DNA of 37,566 bases from Planctomycetota bacterium (GCA_028825265.1 JAPKAM010000014.1:1-37566), one strand, 5' to 3'; shown: positions 8,067 to 17,586, counted from the first letter of the stretch. A program made the numbers and translations. The notes: generated by a model from the sequence alone, not told the origin.

Positions 8067-10759
8067 GGTGATTCCTCCTCGGCTTCTTGTTCCAGACGAT
8101 CACTTTTCTCCACTTTCCTCAATGCATCTTCGATCCTTGAACGAAGCTGAGGATCATCATCTTTATTTTCCAAGAGGTGCTTCCGGTACCAACGTGCCGC
8201 TTCTGAAAAGTGACCTGCCTGGTGAGCCATCGCACCCATCTGGCGGAACAGACGCGATTCTTTCACTCCCAGTTCTTGTTGGTCACGCAGCATCCTCAGC
8301 GCGGTTTCAGGTCCCTCTACTCGCCGGAACACCTCTGCGGCCTCCAGCACGAACACCTCACGACCCCCCACCTCGACACGATCCAGCAGGTCACGGTAAC
8401 CCACCAAAGCCAACGACCAGTGACCCTGTTCGGCATCCAGACGAGCCACCCTCAGGATCAGATCGATTCTGCGTTGCTTCTCGGCCGGGCCTTCCGCGTG
8501 CTTCTGTGCCTCCACCAGCGCTTCTCGAGCCTTCTCGGGTTGTCCCTTCCCGAGCATACGATCCGCCAGCATCGTCAATGCAGTGATCCGAGTCGTATCG
8601 ACCTGAGCCGGTGCGGTGCCCTCTTTCAATTTCTTGCGGATCGCCGCCTGCTGAATGCCCTGAAGAGCCTGAGGGTTGTCGGGCACCGCTTTCAACACCA
8701 AACGGAAGTGCTCCAGCGCAGCATCGATTTCATCGGTGCCTAGGAGCAGTTCACCCAGCGATAGATGCGAAGGAAGATGTCCGGGATCACTCTCAAGTAA
8801 CTGATTCAGAACCTGGCGCGCATCGGTGGTCTTGCCGAGTCCAAGCCATGCCTCTGCTTTCCGATACCGAGCACTACTGGTGCGCCCAGCCTCATCGAGG
8901 TGCAACAGTGCCTCATCGAAGCGAGCCAGAGCTTGTACAAATTCCTTCTCCTCCAGTGCCACCATGCCCGCCTGATATTCAACTCTAGAGATGGCTCTTT
9001 CACTGATCCTGTTGGCCAGTTCCCGCGCATCCTCGAAGTATTGATCACGCTCATCCGATTCGGAGGTCGCAGCCAGATAAAGGGTGGCATCGAGCCTGAC
9101 GGCATCCTGAACATCGTCGAGAAGCACCAGTTGCTGCGCGCGAGTTCGGGCCCCTTCATAATCTCCCAGTCGCTCTTTGACCTTGAGCGATTCGTACAGC
9201 GGAGTTTGCTGCAAGGCCACGGCAGTCCCATCGGTGTCATCCAGGGTCAGCAAATGGGTCAGATGTTGATCGGCCAGGATCAGGTTTCCCTGTCCGCCGA
9301 TCTCTGCGAGTAATCCAGCTCGAATCTGCAAGGACTGGAGATACATCCCCTGTTGCAAGCGATCCCGCGGTCCATCGGTGAGGATCTCGACGGTCTGGCC
9401 AAGATTGTCCACCGCCTGGGTCTTCCACCCACGATTCCGAGCCGCCTCGCCAAGCCCAAACCAGGCACGAGCACAGCGCGGTTGCTCGACCACTGCACTA
9501 CTCCAGAGTGGATAAGGCCCCTCCCAATCGGAGAGGCGATCACGAGTCATCAAGGTCATCAAGATCCCTAGCACCACAATCACTGAGACGCGGGCCCCAG
9601 GAATCCGACGCTCGATGGAGCAGAGCATCGCAGCCCACGGAATCAACAACGCCACCATCGGTAAGTACATGAATCTCTCCGCGAACCGTTCGGGATGCGG
9701 AAAGATCTGAAGGACTGGAGAGAGCAATACGATAAAGAGCGGAACGACGATGGCGGCCAGGGCTTCATGCTGCCGAACACGTCTCCACGAGTAGAACAGA
9801 CCCGTTCCCACCACCAGCCAGCAGGCCAGCGTCGTCCAGGGCTGTAGCCAGCCGGTCGAGGCGGTGAACGCCGCATGAGAATAATCGACGCACAAACCGA
9901 TCGGCCAGAGAAACAGGCCCAGATACGAGACCAGCGCCCTGCCGGCGGTCAGTAAGGTCATCATCGGAGAACCGCCCCAGTAAGAGACGCCGGCACCGGG
10001 ATCCTGAATCGACAGGATGCGAATCGACATCGCCAAGATGACCAACGTCACAGGAATCCAGACGCGGCCCCAGGAACGCCACTGATTCCGATCCGAGGGA
10101 CCTTTCGGATCGAGCCAGGCCACCGCCAGCAATACCACTGGAAGGGTGGCGGCCATCTCCTTGGCAGCCATCGAGACCGCCCCCAACAGAGTGACCAGCA
10201 GCACCCTGCCCCAGCCAGGCCGAAACCCGCCGCCAAGCGCCAGCAGCAAAGCTCCCAAATAGGCCGCGGTGAAGAGAACATCTCTTCGACCGGAGATCCA
10301 GGCGACCGCTTCGGTTTGTACCGGATGAACCAGAAACGCCATCGCAACGGCAAAGGAAGTGATGTGACCGCCCCGACGAAAAATACGAAAAGCCAGCAGG
10401 TACAACAACGCAGCACACAAACCATGCAAGAGAATGTTATGGAGATGAAACACAGCGGTCGCGTCGTCTCTCTCTAGACCCAATTCCATCGAGATCAAGG
10501 CATCCAACCGATAGGAAAAGAACCTCAAGGGTCGAAAGCCCACTCGTACCTGGTCGGTCCTCTCATCCGGTTCCGAGACGACGGTCCACCACTGGCCTAG
10601 TTCTTCAGCGACCCCGTCGTAGGATCTCCACAGCCAGTCATTGGTCGCCACCAAACGGACATCATCAAAGACCCACTTCCCATCCAGCACAGGGAAGTAG
10701 ACCAGAACCGATGCGATGCACGCGAGGATCACAACTCCCCATCGAAGTCGCAGACTCAT
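8063..10759 (-). CDS. TMTC-like GT-C membrane glycosyltransferase with TPR domain
   Basis: An 898-residue protein in two halves. The N-terminal half (about 1-410) is a multi-spanning GT-C type domain: a luminal/periplasmic DD motif (32-33) after the first membrane segment, FRPLRFFSYRLD, HLHNILLHG, the block HPVQTEAVAWISGRRDVLF (145-163) and KEMAATLP. These match the TMTC/DUF1736 pattern found in eukaryotic O-mannosyltransferases and many bacterial TPR proteins. The C-terminal half (about 430-890) is a chain of TPR-like helices that could bind acceptor protein. GT-C enzymes use polyprenyl-phosphate sugars, and the operon also encodes a Dpm1-like GT2, so a role in protein or surface glycosylation is a reasonable inference. 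The start ATG 10759 overlaps the GT4 stop (ATGA). Confidence 0.85.
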   Translation of the reverse strand: MSLRLRWGVVILACIASVLVYFPVLDGKWVFDDVRLVATNDWLWRSYDGVAEELGQWWTVVSEPDERTDQVRVGFRPLRFFSYRLDALISMELGLERDDATAVFHLHNILLHGLCAALLYLLAFRIFRRGGHITSFAVAMAFLVHPVQTEAVAWISGRRDVLFTAAYLGALLLALGGGFRPGWGRVLLVTLLGAVSMAAKEMAATLPVVLLAVAWLDPKGPSDRNQWRSWGRVWIPVTLVILAMSIRILSIQDPGAGVSYWGGSPMMTLLTAGRALVSYLGLFLWPIGLCVDYSHAAFTASTGWLQPWTTLACWLVVGTGLFYSWRRVRQHEALAAIVVPLFIVLLSPVLQIFPHPERFAERFMYLPMVALLIPWAAMLCSIERRIPGARVSVIVVLGILMTLMTRDRLSDWEGPYPLWSSAVVEQPRCARAWFGLGEAARNRGWKTQAVDNLGQTVEILTDGPRDRLQQGMYLQSLQIRAGLLAEIGGQGNLILADQHLTHLLTLDDTDGTAVALQQTPLYESLKVKERLGDYEGARTRAQQLVLLDDVQDAVRLDATLYLAATSESDERDQYFEDARELANRISERAISRVEYQAGMVALEEKEFVQALARFDEALLHLDEAGRTSSARYRKAEAWLGLGKTTDARQVLNQLLESDPGHLPSHLSLGELLLGTDEIDAALEHFRLVLKAVPDNPQALQGIQQAAIRKKLKEGTAPAQVDTTRITALTMLADRMLGKGQPEKAREALVEAQKHAEGPAEKQRRIDLILRVARLDAEQGHWSLALVGYRDLLDRVEVGGREVFVLEAAEVFRRVEGPETALRMLRDQQELGVKESRLFRQMGAMAHQAGHFSEAARWYRKHLLENKDDDPQLRSRIEDALRKVEKSDRLEQEAEEESP

Positions 10760-11895
10760 CGCATCACCTCCAAAAGAGCCGCCTTGATCGATTCGCCACA
10801 GCGTCGTCTCGAGAAACGGTCTGTATCTTGCTTCCCGAGTTGCTTCTTGGCTCGATTCAGCGCTTCCGAATCGTCGGAGAGATCGACCAGCAAGCAGGTC
10901 AGTGATTCGCGGATTTCCTCATCTCCATCGCCTTGCAAGGAAAACCAACCTTCGTTGCCAGAGAAGAGCGCAGGAATACCTCCGACAGGAGTCGCAGCCA
11001 CCGGCAAGTGCCTGGCGATCGATTCCTGAATTACCAGCGGCGTACCTTCAGAGTCGCTCGGAAGCAACAAGAGATGACTTCGATCCATCGCAGCTCGCAC
11101 CTCGGAAATCGGTTGATCCCCACGAAGCAGGATCGATGGCGACTCATCGAGTCGCTCGAGAGGTCCAGAACCGATCACCTCAAGCGACAGGGGAACTCCC
11201 CGATGGCCCGCTTCCCGCACGGCCTCGAGCACCCGCAGGTATCCCTTGGAAGCGAGCCGCTCACCGACCCATAGCAACCGCAGAGGAAACTCTGGAAACG
11301 CTGCCTGAGGTGTCTCGATGAAATCGGAGTCGATCCCCACTGGAAGCACCTGCACTCCATCGATGCCATGGTCGTCGTGAAGTTCTCTCGCCATCTCATC
11401 ACTGGCAGCAAGAACACGATCCGCAGACGACAAGCCAAATTTCAACAGGATCTTGCCCATCGCGGTACGACCAAATCGATGGATATCAGAGCCATGACAC
11501 CAGACTACATATGGGCAACGAAGTCGCCGAGCATTGCGACGGGCCACCGCCGCTGCCGGAACAGCCCAGTGAGTCAAGATCACCGATGGTTGCGACAGTG
11601 GTTTCCAGTGGCGGGCAGCACGTTGAAGGCCTCGTACCCAGGAATACTTCGCCAGCAGTCCCATCTCACCCTGTCTCGGTGCCTTGCCACCGGAATGATA
11701 GCGAAATCTTCTGACGCGAAGGGGCCCATCGGACTGGTCCAGAGGATCTTCATCATGAATGCGAGGGGCCACCACCTCGGTATCAAAATCGGTAGCCAGT
11801 TCCAGGTGGAGGTCACGAATGAAGCGTGCTCGCGATGGCTCACGTAGTCCTGGCCAGGAAGCAGTGAGAACCCGTAAAGCGGGCAATCGAGTCAC
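10756..11895 (-). CDS. Glycosyltransferase family 4 (GT-B fold)
   Basis: A 379-residue retaining GT-B type glycosyltransferase. The N-terminal Rossmann half contains CHGSDIHRFGR (133-143), common in GT4 enzymes; the C-terminal half carries LLWVGERLASKGY (208-220) and the nucleotide-sugar motif SEGTPLVIQESIARHLPVA (282-300), with Glu283 and Glu291 in the E-x7-E arrangement, followed by TPVGGIPAL. Donor and acceptor cannot be read from sequence. The GTG start at 11895 overlaps the upstream GT2 stop (GTGA), and its own stop overlaps the next gene (ATGA), so translation is coupled on both sides. It has no membrane segment and probably works at the cytoplasmic face. Confidence 0.93.
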   Translation of the reverse strand: MTRLPALRVLTASWPGLREPSRARFIRDLHLELATDFDTEVVAPRIHDEDPLDQSDGPLRVRRFRYHSGGKAPRQGEMGLLAKYSWVRGLQRAARHWKPLSQPSVILTHWAVPAAAVARRNARRLRCPYVVWCHGSDIHRFGRTAMGKILLKFGLSSADRVLAASDEMARELHDDHGIDGVQVLPVGIDSDFIETPQAAFPEFPLRLLWVGERLASKGYLRVLEAVREAGHRGVPLSLEVIGSGPLERLDESPSILLRGDQPISEVRAAMDRSHLLLLPSDSEGTPLVIQESIARHLPVAATPVGGIPALFSGNEGWFSLQGDGDEEIRESLTCLLVDLSDDSEALNRAKKQLGKQDTDRFSRRRCGESIKAALLEVMR

Positions 11896-12854
11896 TGCTG
11901 GTGCTCCCGGGATTCTTGTCGCGACTTCTCAATCCGATAGGAGGACCGCCCGCGTTCCTTCGCAGCCATCCATTCGGCCATCACTCCAGCCAGCAACAAC
12001 TGAAGTCCCGCGAGAACCATCATCACTCCCAGCGCCAATAGCGGGAATCGATGCTGGATCGAGCCCTCGAAGATACGTAGATAGGCGATAAAACTCAGGA
12101 TCAGTGCCCCGGGAAGGGTCAACACCAGTCCCCACTTCAGAAACAGAATCCCCGGGCGAGAATGCCCACGTAAAAGGGCAAGCACCGCAAGTAGATCCAC
12201 TGCCGCTGAAAAAGCTCTCATCGGGCCGAAGTGAGTCTGCCCAGTCTGTCGTTTGCGATGCGACACCTGAACTTCCTGCACCCGATACCCCCAGTGATTG
12301 GCAACCAGTTGCATGAAACGAAAACGTCCGCCCGAGAGTGGTAATTCACGAGCCAGATCGTTGCGCATCAACTTGAAACCACAGTTCCCGTCGTGAAGAG
12401 GCGGTCCTCCGACCAAGCGAACCACGCTATTGTACAGGAAGGAAGAAAGTCTTTTGCCGACCCCGTCTCGCCGCCGGTGCCGCCAGCCAATGACCAGGTC
12501 TGCTCCATCTTCCATAACACTAATGAGGCGATCCAGTTCTTCCGGTGATTCCTGGAGATCGGCATCGATGGTGCCAATCCAATGGCCTCGAGCCGCATCG
12601 AATCCTGCACCCAGGGCATCGCCCTTGCCGAAGGGACGCCGAAGACGCAGACATCGAAGGCGATCGTCTCCATCGCAAAGTTTCTCGAGCAAGTCCCCTG
12701 TTCCATCACGAGAACCATCGTCGACCAAGATCACCTCGAAGGACTCGATCCGCGCCGCTTCAAGTGCTGGAACCAGTCGAGTGACCAGATCCTCCACTGC
12801 GTCCCGCTCGTCTCGCATCGGGACCACCATCGATAGATCAGGAACGCGAGTCAT
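11892..12854 (-). CDS. GT2 glycosyltransferase, polyprenyl-phosphate-sugar synthase type
   Basis: A 320-residue GT-A enzyme of the DPM1/ArnC/GtrB group. VVPMRDERDAV opens the fold, DDGSRDGT (45-52) binds UDP/GDP, DADLQESPEEL (97-107) supplies the metal-binding DxD, and the DGNCGFKLM block follows. Two C-terminal membrane segments (about 228-252 and 262-288) precede a basic tail, an arrangement used to act on undecaprenyl phosphate at the inner membrane. Such enzymes make the lipid-linked monosaccharide that GT-C transferases consume on the other side, and a TMTC-like GT-C lies two genes downstream. The particular sugar is not predictable. ATG 12854 directly abuts the stop of the HAD gene. Confidence 0.92.
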   Translation of the reverse strand: MTRVPDLSMVVPMRDERDAVEDLVTRLVPALEAARIESFEVILVDDGSRDGTGDLLEKLCDGDDRLRCLRLRRPFGKGDALGAGFDAARGHWIGTIDADLQESPEELDRLISVMEDGADLVIGWRHRRRDGVGKRLSSFLYNSVVRLVGGPPLHDGNCGFKLMRNDLARELPLSGGRFRFMQLVANHWGYRVQEVQVSHRKRQTGQTHFGPMRAFSAAVDLLAVLALLRGHSRPGILFLKWGLVLTLPGALILSFIAYLRIFEGSIQHRFPLLALGVMMVLAGLQLLLAGVMAEWMAAKERGRSSYRIEKSRQESREHQQ

Positions 12855-13586
12855 CTAGAGCACCTCCGGAACCTCGACACCGCGTTCACGCAGCACCTCG
12901 GCAAGATCCCAAAAGTTCTGGACGATGTGATCGGGCTGAGACTGCCCCACGATATTTCGAAATCGATCCTCCCGCTGCACCTGAACCGTGACGATTCCGA
13001 TCTCGTTGGCTGGATCCACGTCCATCAGAGGGTTATCTCCAACATAAACGCACTCGGAAGGTCGTAGATTCAGGTCGGTGCAAGCTCGCTGATACAACTT
13101 TGGATTGGGCTTGGAAATCCCCACCTGGTGGGAGATGAAGATCGCTTTTTGCTGGAAAAACTCGAGCAGGCGTAATCGAACCAACTTTTCGGCCTGCTTG
13201 ATCTCGAGACCCTCGGTGATGATCCCCAGTAGCAACTCGGTATGTCGCAATCGGTGGAGAACCTCGACAACGTCAACAAACGGTTCCAGTAATCTAGTCT
13301 TGGTATCGTGGTAAGCCACGATCCCTGCCGCGATGATTACAGCAGGATTCAGCCCTTTGAGGAAACGTCGTGGCAAACGCAACAAGAGTTTGTCGAAATG
13401 TCGCTCGTAGTTGGAAGAAAACTCAAACACAACTTCTGCCAGTTCTTCGAGCAACTCTTCTCGGGAAACAGGGAGCCCAGCGCCAATCATCGCATCCACG
13501 CTCGCCTCACGAGCTCGTGACGCGAAATCAGAGGTGGAAAACAAGGTGCCATCGATATCGAAAAAGACTGCCCTGATCTCGCTCAT
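12855..13586 (-). CDS. HAD-superfamily hydrolase (subfamily IA)
   Basis: A 243-residue haloacid-dehalogenase-like phosphatase with complete catalytic motifs: DIDGT (Asp10 nucleophile, Asp12 acid/base), Thr124 in IITEG, Lys159 in ISKPNP and the magnesium-binding GDNPLMD (183-189). A helical cap (about 18-95) lies between motifs I and II. It resembles the TIGR02253-like group of uncharacterised phosphatases. It is the first gene of the five-gene glycosyltransferase operon, so a sugar phosphate substrate is a guess from context. ATG 13586 has AGGAAGGA about eight bases upstream, and a strong terminator of the preceding operon lies between 13603 and 13648. Confidence 0.9.
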   Translation of the reverse strand: MSEIRAVFFDIDGTLFSTSDFASRAREASVDAMIGAGLPVSREELLEELAEVVFEFSSNYERHFDKLLLRLPRRFLKGLNPAVIIAAGIVAYHDTKTRLLEPFVDVVEVLHRLRHTELLLGIITEGLEIKQAEKLVRLRLLEFFQQKAIFISHQVGISKPNPKLYQRACTDLNLRPSECVYVGDNPLMDVDPANEIGIVTVQVQREDRFRNIVGQSQPDHIVQNFWDLAEVLRERGVEVPEVL

Positions 13587-13602
13587 TGGGTGTCCTTCCT
13601 GA

Positions 13603-13648
13603 CAAAAAACAGGGGTCGTATCCAGACTAACGTCTGGAATACGACCCC
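13603..13648 (-). terminator. Rho-independent terminator of the secretin/ExbBD cluster
   Basis: GGGGTCGTATCCAGAC (13612-13627) and GTCTGGAATACGACCCC (13632-13648) form a 16-17-pair stem with one bulge and a TAAC loop. On the minus strand the hairpin is followed by TGTTTTTTG (A-run at 13604-13609 of the plus strand). It lies 49 bases after the secretin 2 stop. Confidence 0.92.
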
Positions 13649-13696
13649 CGACTCACGTGGCAACTTTGCGTTGCTCATCCCCATAAATCGATCGAA

Positions 13697-16378
13697 TCAG
13701 TTGTAGAGTTTTCGCTCTTCGGCACGAAGGTCAACAATCTTGGCAGTGATGAGGATGTAGAGGCTCCTCTTCTCGTTCAGGTAAGCCTTCCTTCGGAACG
13801 CATTCTTGAGGAACGGAATGTTGCCCAGAATCGGCACCTGAGATTTGTGGGTCATCTGATTAAGGCTACGGAATCCACCCAGCAACACGGTTCCTCCGTC
13901 GGGCACTGTCACCGAAGTGAATGCTTGCTGAAGAGAAATCTCGGGGAGATCGATTTCGACCAGGCTCGCGGCATTATTCAGAGTTCCGAGGCTGATCGTC
14001 ACCGTCGAGATCACTCCGTTGATGAGACTGGCCAGAGTTGGGCGAACATCGACCGTGATGTAGCGGCGATCAGAGGAGATCACCGGGCGAACATCGAGCA
14101 CCACACCATCCTGGAAGGTATCGATCACCGGGTCTGCCACCTCGGAAACCACCAGTCCAGTACCCCCGGAAACCAGTTCGTAATCCTGAACGTAGGAGCG
14201 CTGGGTAATCACCGAAACATGAACCCGTTGGCCATTGGAAGCGGTCACCTTGGGTGCGGTAACAATCCGCGCCGCACGCTGTTCCTGACTCGCTCGGATG
14301 ATCGCGTTGATCTGGAAAGGATCAAGCCAGGTCACTTGCATCGACAATCCACGTAAGGTGGCGTTGAGTCGACTTCCTCGCGCAGCTCCGACGAACCCGT
14401 CGAGGATGTGCTGCATCCGTCCAGCAGTTCGGTCCTGTCCCATGATCAGCGCAGGATCGGTCGGGTCCCCGAGATTGTTGAATCCAATGTCGGAACCACC
14501 GGTTCCCGAAGCATTCAGGTTGCCATATGCAGTACCGAATCCCTGTCCGGGAGGCTGCCCGAGGTTACGAGAATCGACCCCGATGTCTTCCAGGAAATCA
14601 TCGACCATGTCGATGAAACGTGCCTCGACCACCACGAAGACATCACTGTTGGCCCGTAGGTTTTCGAGGAAATCCATGATGGAAAGGTGAAGTTCCCTAG
14701 TCGCAGTGACCAGAATCTGTCCCTTGTGGCCACTGATGGTTGAACCGGACTCATCCCAGACGTCCGACCCTCCGGTCGACTCCTGGATCAGTTCGACCAG
14801 ATCATCGGGAGTCAGTTCCGCATCTTCTTCATCATCGAATCCACCGAAGTCAAACGGATTGCTTCCGCCACCCTCGTCGCCTCCGTCGTTGCTGGTCACC
14901 CGGATCGATGGTCCAGGGAAATCACGGATCTTGTTGAGGATATCGGTGACGTTATAGATCTCGAACAGAAGATTGCCGAAGGCGTTTTCCGGCTCCGTGA
15001 TGAACAAGATGTTCTCACGGAAAGTGTAAGCCTTTCCGGTCGATTTCATGATGAGATCGAGCGCTTCTCCCAGTTTGACACCTTCAAGTGAGAGATTGAC
15101 CGGCACATCGGAGGCCTCGATCTCATTATCGATCTGGATGTTGAGATCACTGACGCTTCGAAGGAAATCAACGACCTCTGCTAGGTTGGCATCCGGGAAG
15201 TCAAAAGATGTGGATCCCGAAGCAAGAGTTCGACGAATTTTGCGAATCTCAGGAGATTCCTCGAGACTGTTGGAGATCAGCCCACTCAATCGCTGCTGAA
15301 CTTCCCCTTGCCAGAAATCGCGAGAATCGGGGAAGCGGAACGGATCCTCGTAGGGAATCGCAGACCTTTCGAGATCTTCCCATACCCGGATTTCCTGCTC
15401 CTTGTTGCGGTCGAGATAGTTGACATAGCGGTGTGAGGCCAAGTACTCCTGAGCACGTTCCTGGAGACGTCTGGCAGCACCATTCTGCGGGTCGATGTGT
15501 AGAATCGTCTTGCACAGTTGCGAAGCCTCACGGAAGTCCTCACGAACCATGGCATCCTCGATGCGCTCCATCAGCGTGGCAATCCGTTCGATGCGGCGCT
15601 TCTCCGCTTCGGTGGTCAGCCGCTGTGCCTCCTGGATGGCAAACTGTTCCCGATCTCGACGATCGGTATCCACACTCGTGATCTTCAGGTTCCGGGCGCG
15701 GTCGTAGAGGGACTGCGCTTCTTCCTGCATGTCCGAGACATCGACACCGTATTCAAACCAGATCAAACGTTCTCTGGCTCGCTGCAACAGATCCAGGGCA
15801 TCATCGACTCGACTCTCCTCAAGCGCAGTTTTTCCTTCTGCCAAGAATCGCGTCGCCTCGCTGAGGCGCTGCTGCTCGAGAACCTTGACCTCTTCGCCAA
15901 ACTGCTGGAGAACCGTGAGAATCTCACCGTCACGACGACCGAGAAACATCAGGCACCGTGCCAGGTTTTTCTTGGCTTCCTGCAGACTTGGATCGCTATC
16001 CAGGGCTCTCCGATAGGCTCGCTCCGCAGCGGAGTAATCCGCTTCTGCGAAGAAACGATCCGCCTGGCCGACCAGCCACTGAGCAGTCTTTCGACGCTCC
16101 TGTTCCTCGAGAGTGATCTCGTCGGCAATCTTCGACACCGCATCATCGGCGTCCTGACTCGCTGAAGAGGTGCGCGAGAAGAGATCTTGCTGGGAATCCT
16201 TCGCATCGGCTCGGGGCGGCTCCATGGCCACCTCGATCGGTGCAGTCGCCCGGATCTCGTCCGAGTTACCGGCGCAACCAGACAGCGAGGTGACGAGGAT
16301 TCCAACAGACAGGAGTCCGCATAGAACCACTGCCAAATTTGAAAACGCACGTGGACTTGAAGCTTGGGTCTCGTTCAC
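13697..16378 (-). CDS. Secretin 2: lipoprotein with TPR/coiled-coil region and secretin domain
   Basis: An 893-residue outer-membrane secretin-like protein. I chose GTG 16378, which gives a lipoprotein signal with lipobox LSGC and Cys35 as lipidation site; an upstream ATG at 16450 would add 24 unlikely residues. Order of domains: TPR-like helices (about 98-150), coiled coil (160-285), another TPR-like pair (275-315), the motif IPYEDPFRFPDSRDF, an STN/N0-like domain (389-465), an Asp/Gly-rich linker (497-525), an N1-like domain (525-580) and the secretin barrel (about 685-885) with VPDGGTVLLGG (825-835) and PILGNIPFLKNAF (849-861). It is a full-length paralogue of the secretin at 22499-25003. 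It follows exbD after 120 bases and ends the cluster. Secretins form the outer-membrane ring of pili and type II secretion systems. Confidence 0.9.
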   Translation of the reverse strand: MNETQASSPRAFSNLAVVLCGLLSVGILVTSLSGCAGNSDEIRATAPIEVAMEPPRADAKDSQQDLFSRTSSASQDADDAVSKIADEITLEEQERRKTAQWLVGQADRFFAEADYSAAERAYRRALDSDPSLQEAKKNLARCLMFLGRRDGEILTVLQQFGEEVKVLEQQRLSEATRFLAEGKTALEESRVDDALDLLQRARERLIWFEYGVDVSDMQEEAQSLYDRARNLKITSVDTDRRDREQFAIQEAQRLTTEAEKRRIERIATLMERIEDAMVREDFREASQLCKTILHIDPQNGAARRLQERAQEYLASHRYVNYLDRNKEQEIRVWEDLERSAIPYEDPFRFPDSRDFWQGEVQQRLSGLISNSLEESPEIRKIRRTLASGSTSFDFPDANLAEVVDFLRSVSDLNIQIDNEIEASDVPVNLSLEGVKLGEALDLIMKSTGKAYTFRENILFITEPENAFGNLLFEIYNVTDILNKIRDFPGPSIRVTSNDGGDEGGGSNPFDFGGFDDEEDAELTPDDLVELIQESTGGSDVWDESGSTISGHKGQILVTATRELHLSIMDFLENLRANSDVFVVVEARFIDMVDDFLEDIGVDSRNLGQPPGQGFGTAYGNLNASGTGGSDIGFNNLGDPTDPALIMGQDRTAGRMQHILDGFVGAARGSRLNATLRGLSMQVTWLDPFQINAIIRASQEQRAARIVTAPKVTASNGQRVHVSVITQRSYVQDYELVSGGTGLVVSEVADPVIDTFQDGVVLDVRPVISSDRRYITVDVRPTLASLINGVISTVTISLGTLNNAASLVEIDLPEISLQQAFTSVTVPDGGTVLLGGFRSLNQMTHKSQVPILGNIPFLKNAFRRKAYLNEKRSLYILITAKIVDLRAEERKLYN

Positions 16379-16464
16379 GAGAGTACCCTTTCTTTTTTCG
16401 CCAGCACCTTCTCGGTGAAGAAGCGGGCGAGCTCGACATTTAGCGATCAAATTACTTTACGGCA

Positions 16465-16482
16465 CGAAAACAACCGTTTTCG
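16465..16482 (-). other. Small hairpin between exbD and secretin 2
   Basis: CGAAAAC-AACC-GTTTTCG forms a perfect seven-pair stem with a four-base loop, 17 bases after the exbD stop on the minus strand. No U-run follows, so it is more likely a stabiliser, processing site or weak attenuator setting secretin 2 levels than a full terminator. Confidence 0.4.
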
Positions 16483-16498
16483 CACCAATTCAAAATCC

Positions 16499-17011
16499 TC
16501 ACTCCAGCGGAATTTCAGGCTGGGCGAAGGCGATGTTCACGATTTCTTGCCTGGCACAGATGTTCAAAACATCGATGACATACTTGTACGGTACTTCCTT
16601 GCCGAAGTCGATGACCACTGGCAAGGACCCGTTCCCATCGAGAGGGACATAACTGGCCTTTGCCGCCATGATGTGATCCTCGATGAAGTTGAGATTGGGC
16701 CCAGCAATTCCAGTGAATTGCTCGTAATCCGATTCCAACTGGTCATTTAGCGGTACCTGGGACTGATCGGCCCAAGCCCTGACCTGGCCACCTTCACTCA
16801 TCAAGGTGATCCGGCACGTCTCTGACAGAATCGGGCGACTATTCGATTCGCCCCTATTTTTGGGCAGATAGGACCTCAGGGTCCCCTCGGGCATCTTGAA
16901 TTTGGTCGCCAACATGAAAAAGATCAACAGGAGAAAAACGACGTCGATCATCGAAGTCATGTCGGTTTCAACTTCTCCGGGGTCGCCTTTTGCTTTTTTA
17001 CGCCGCGCCAT
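16499..17011 (-). CDS. ExbD/TolR-family proton-channel protein (second copy)
   Basis: A 170-residue ExbD-type protein: a basic cytoplasmic N-terminus (MARRKKAKGD), a single membrane helix with the essential Asp23 in MTSMIDVVFLLLIFFML, then a periplasmic domain (about 50-165). It differs strongly from the ExbD encoded just upstream: it has the PEGTLRSYLPKNRGE motif after the membrane and an insert of some 20 residues (about 85-110). The final part, YVIDVLNICARQEIVNIAFA, is the usual ExbD end. ExbD with ExbB converts proton flow into mechanical work on periplasmic partners. It starts 52 bases after the first exbD stop. Confidence 0.93.
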   Translation of the reverse strand: MARRKKAKGDPGEVETDMTSMIDVVFLLLIFFMLATKFKMPEGTLRSYLPKNRGESNSRPILSETCRITLMSEGGQVRAWADQSQVPLNDQLESDYEQFTGIAGPNLNFIEDHIMAAKASYVPLDGNGSLPVVIDFGKEVPYKYVIDVLNICARQEIVNIAFAQPEIPLE

Positions 17012-17063
17012 CGTTTCTCCTTTCCGTGCTATTTGTTCGGTCCATCGGTTCCACTTGCGTCAT

Positions 17064-17564
17064 CTAAGGCTGATCTAAATATGGATCTTCCAGCCTATCG
17101 TTGATGGCTGAGCAACTGACCTGGTAGATCCCCGCTTTCTGACAAGCACTAAAAATCTTGTGTATGTTTCCCGCATCTGCGCCCTGGTCACAGCGAATCG
17201 TCACATGCAAGGTGGAAAGCTTTACCTTCGGATTGTTTGGATTGTCCTCGTACTTGCCATGTGCCGCCGCTTCCCCTTTGAGCACTGTCACCAGTTCTTC
17301 CGGAGTCAACGGCGAGCCATTCATCAACTGAACGATTTGTTTTTGATCCTTATCGAACGACACGTTCACGACCAGGATGATCTGATCCGGCTGAGGCTCC
17401 TCAACTTTCGCCTCACTGGCGACCGGCAAGATCACCACGGCTTGCTGGACCGACAACTCCGTCACCACCATGAAGAAGACGATGAGAAGGAACACGATGT
17501 CGATCATCGGCGTCATGTCCATCTCGACACCATGGTCGAACTTTTTCTTTCGTTTCGATGCCAT
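17064..17564 (-). CDS. ExbD/TolR-family proton-channel protein (first copy)
   Basis: A 166-residue protein with basic N-terminus (MASKRKKKFD), one membrane helix carrying Asp22 in MTPMIDIVFLLIVFFMVV, and a periplasmic domain with VVNVSFDKDQKQIV, a long loop (KGEAAAHGKYEDNPNNPKV) and the closing IHKIFSACQKAGIYQVSC. The Asp in the helix is the proton-carrying residue of the ExbD/TolR/MotB group. It lies 22 bases after exbB and is followed by a second, divergent exbD. Two different ExbD proteins next to one ExbB suggest a mixed dimer inside one ExbB pentamer, although two separate complexes are possible. Confidence 0.94.
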   Translation of the reverse strand: MASKRKKKFDHGVEMDMTPMIDIVFLLIVFFMVVTELSVQQAVVILPVASEAKVEEPQPDQIILVVNVSFDKDQKQIVQLMNGSPLTPEELVTVLKGEAAAHGKYEDNPNNPKVKLSTLHVTIRCDQGADAGNIHKIFSACQKAGIYQVSCSAINDRLEDPYLDQP

Positions 17565-17586
17565 CGTTATTTCTCCAGCATTCTCT

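Noticed and set aside
9765-10418. Minus-strand open frame of 217 codons in another frame of the TMTC-like gene
   Set aside because: It is fully contained in the TMTC-like gene, whose frame carries recognisable family motifs.
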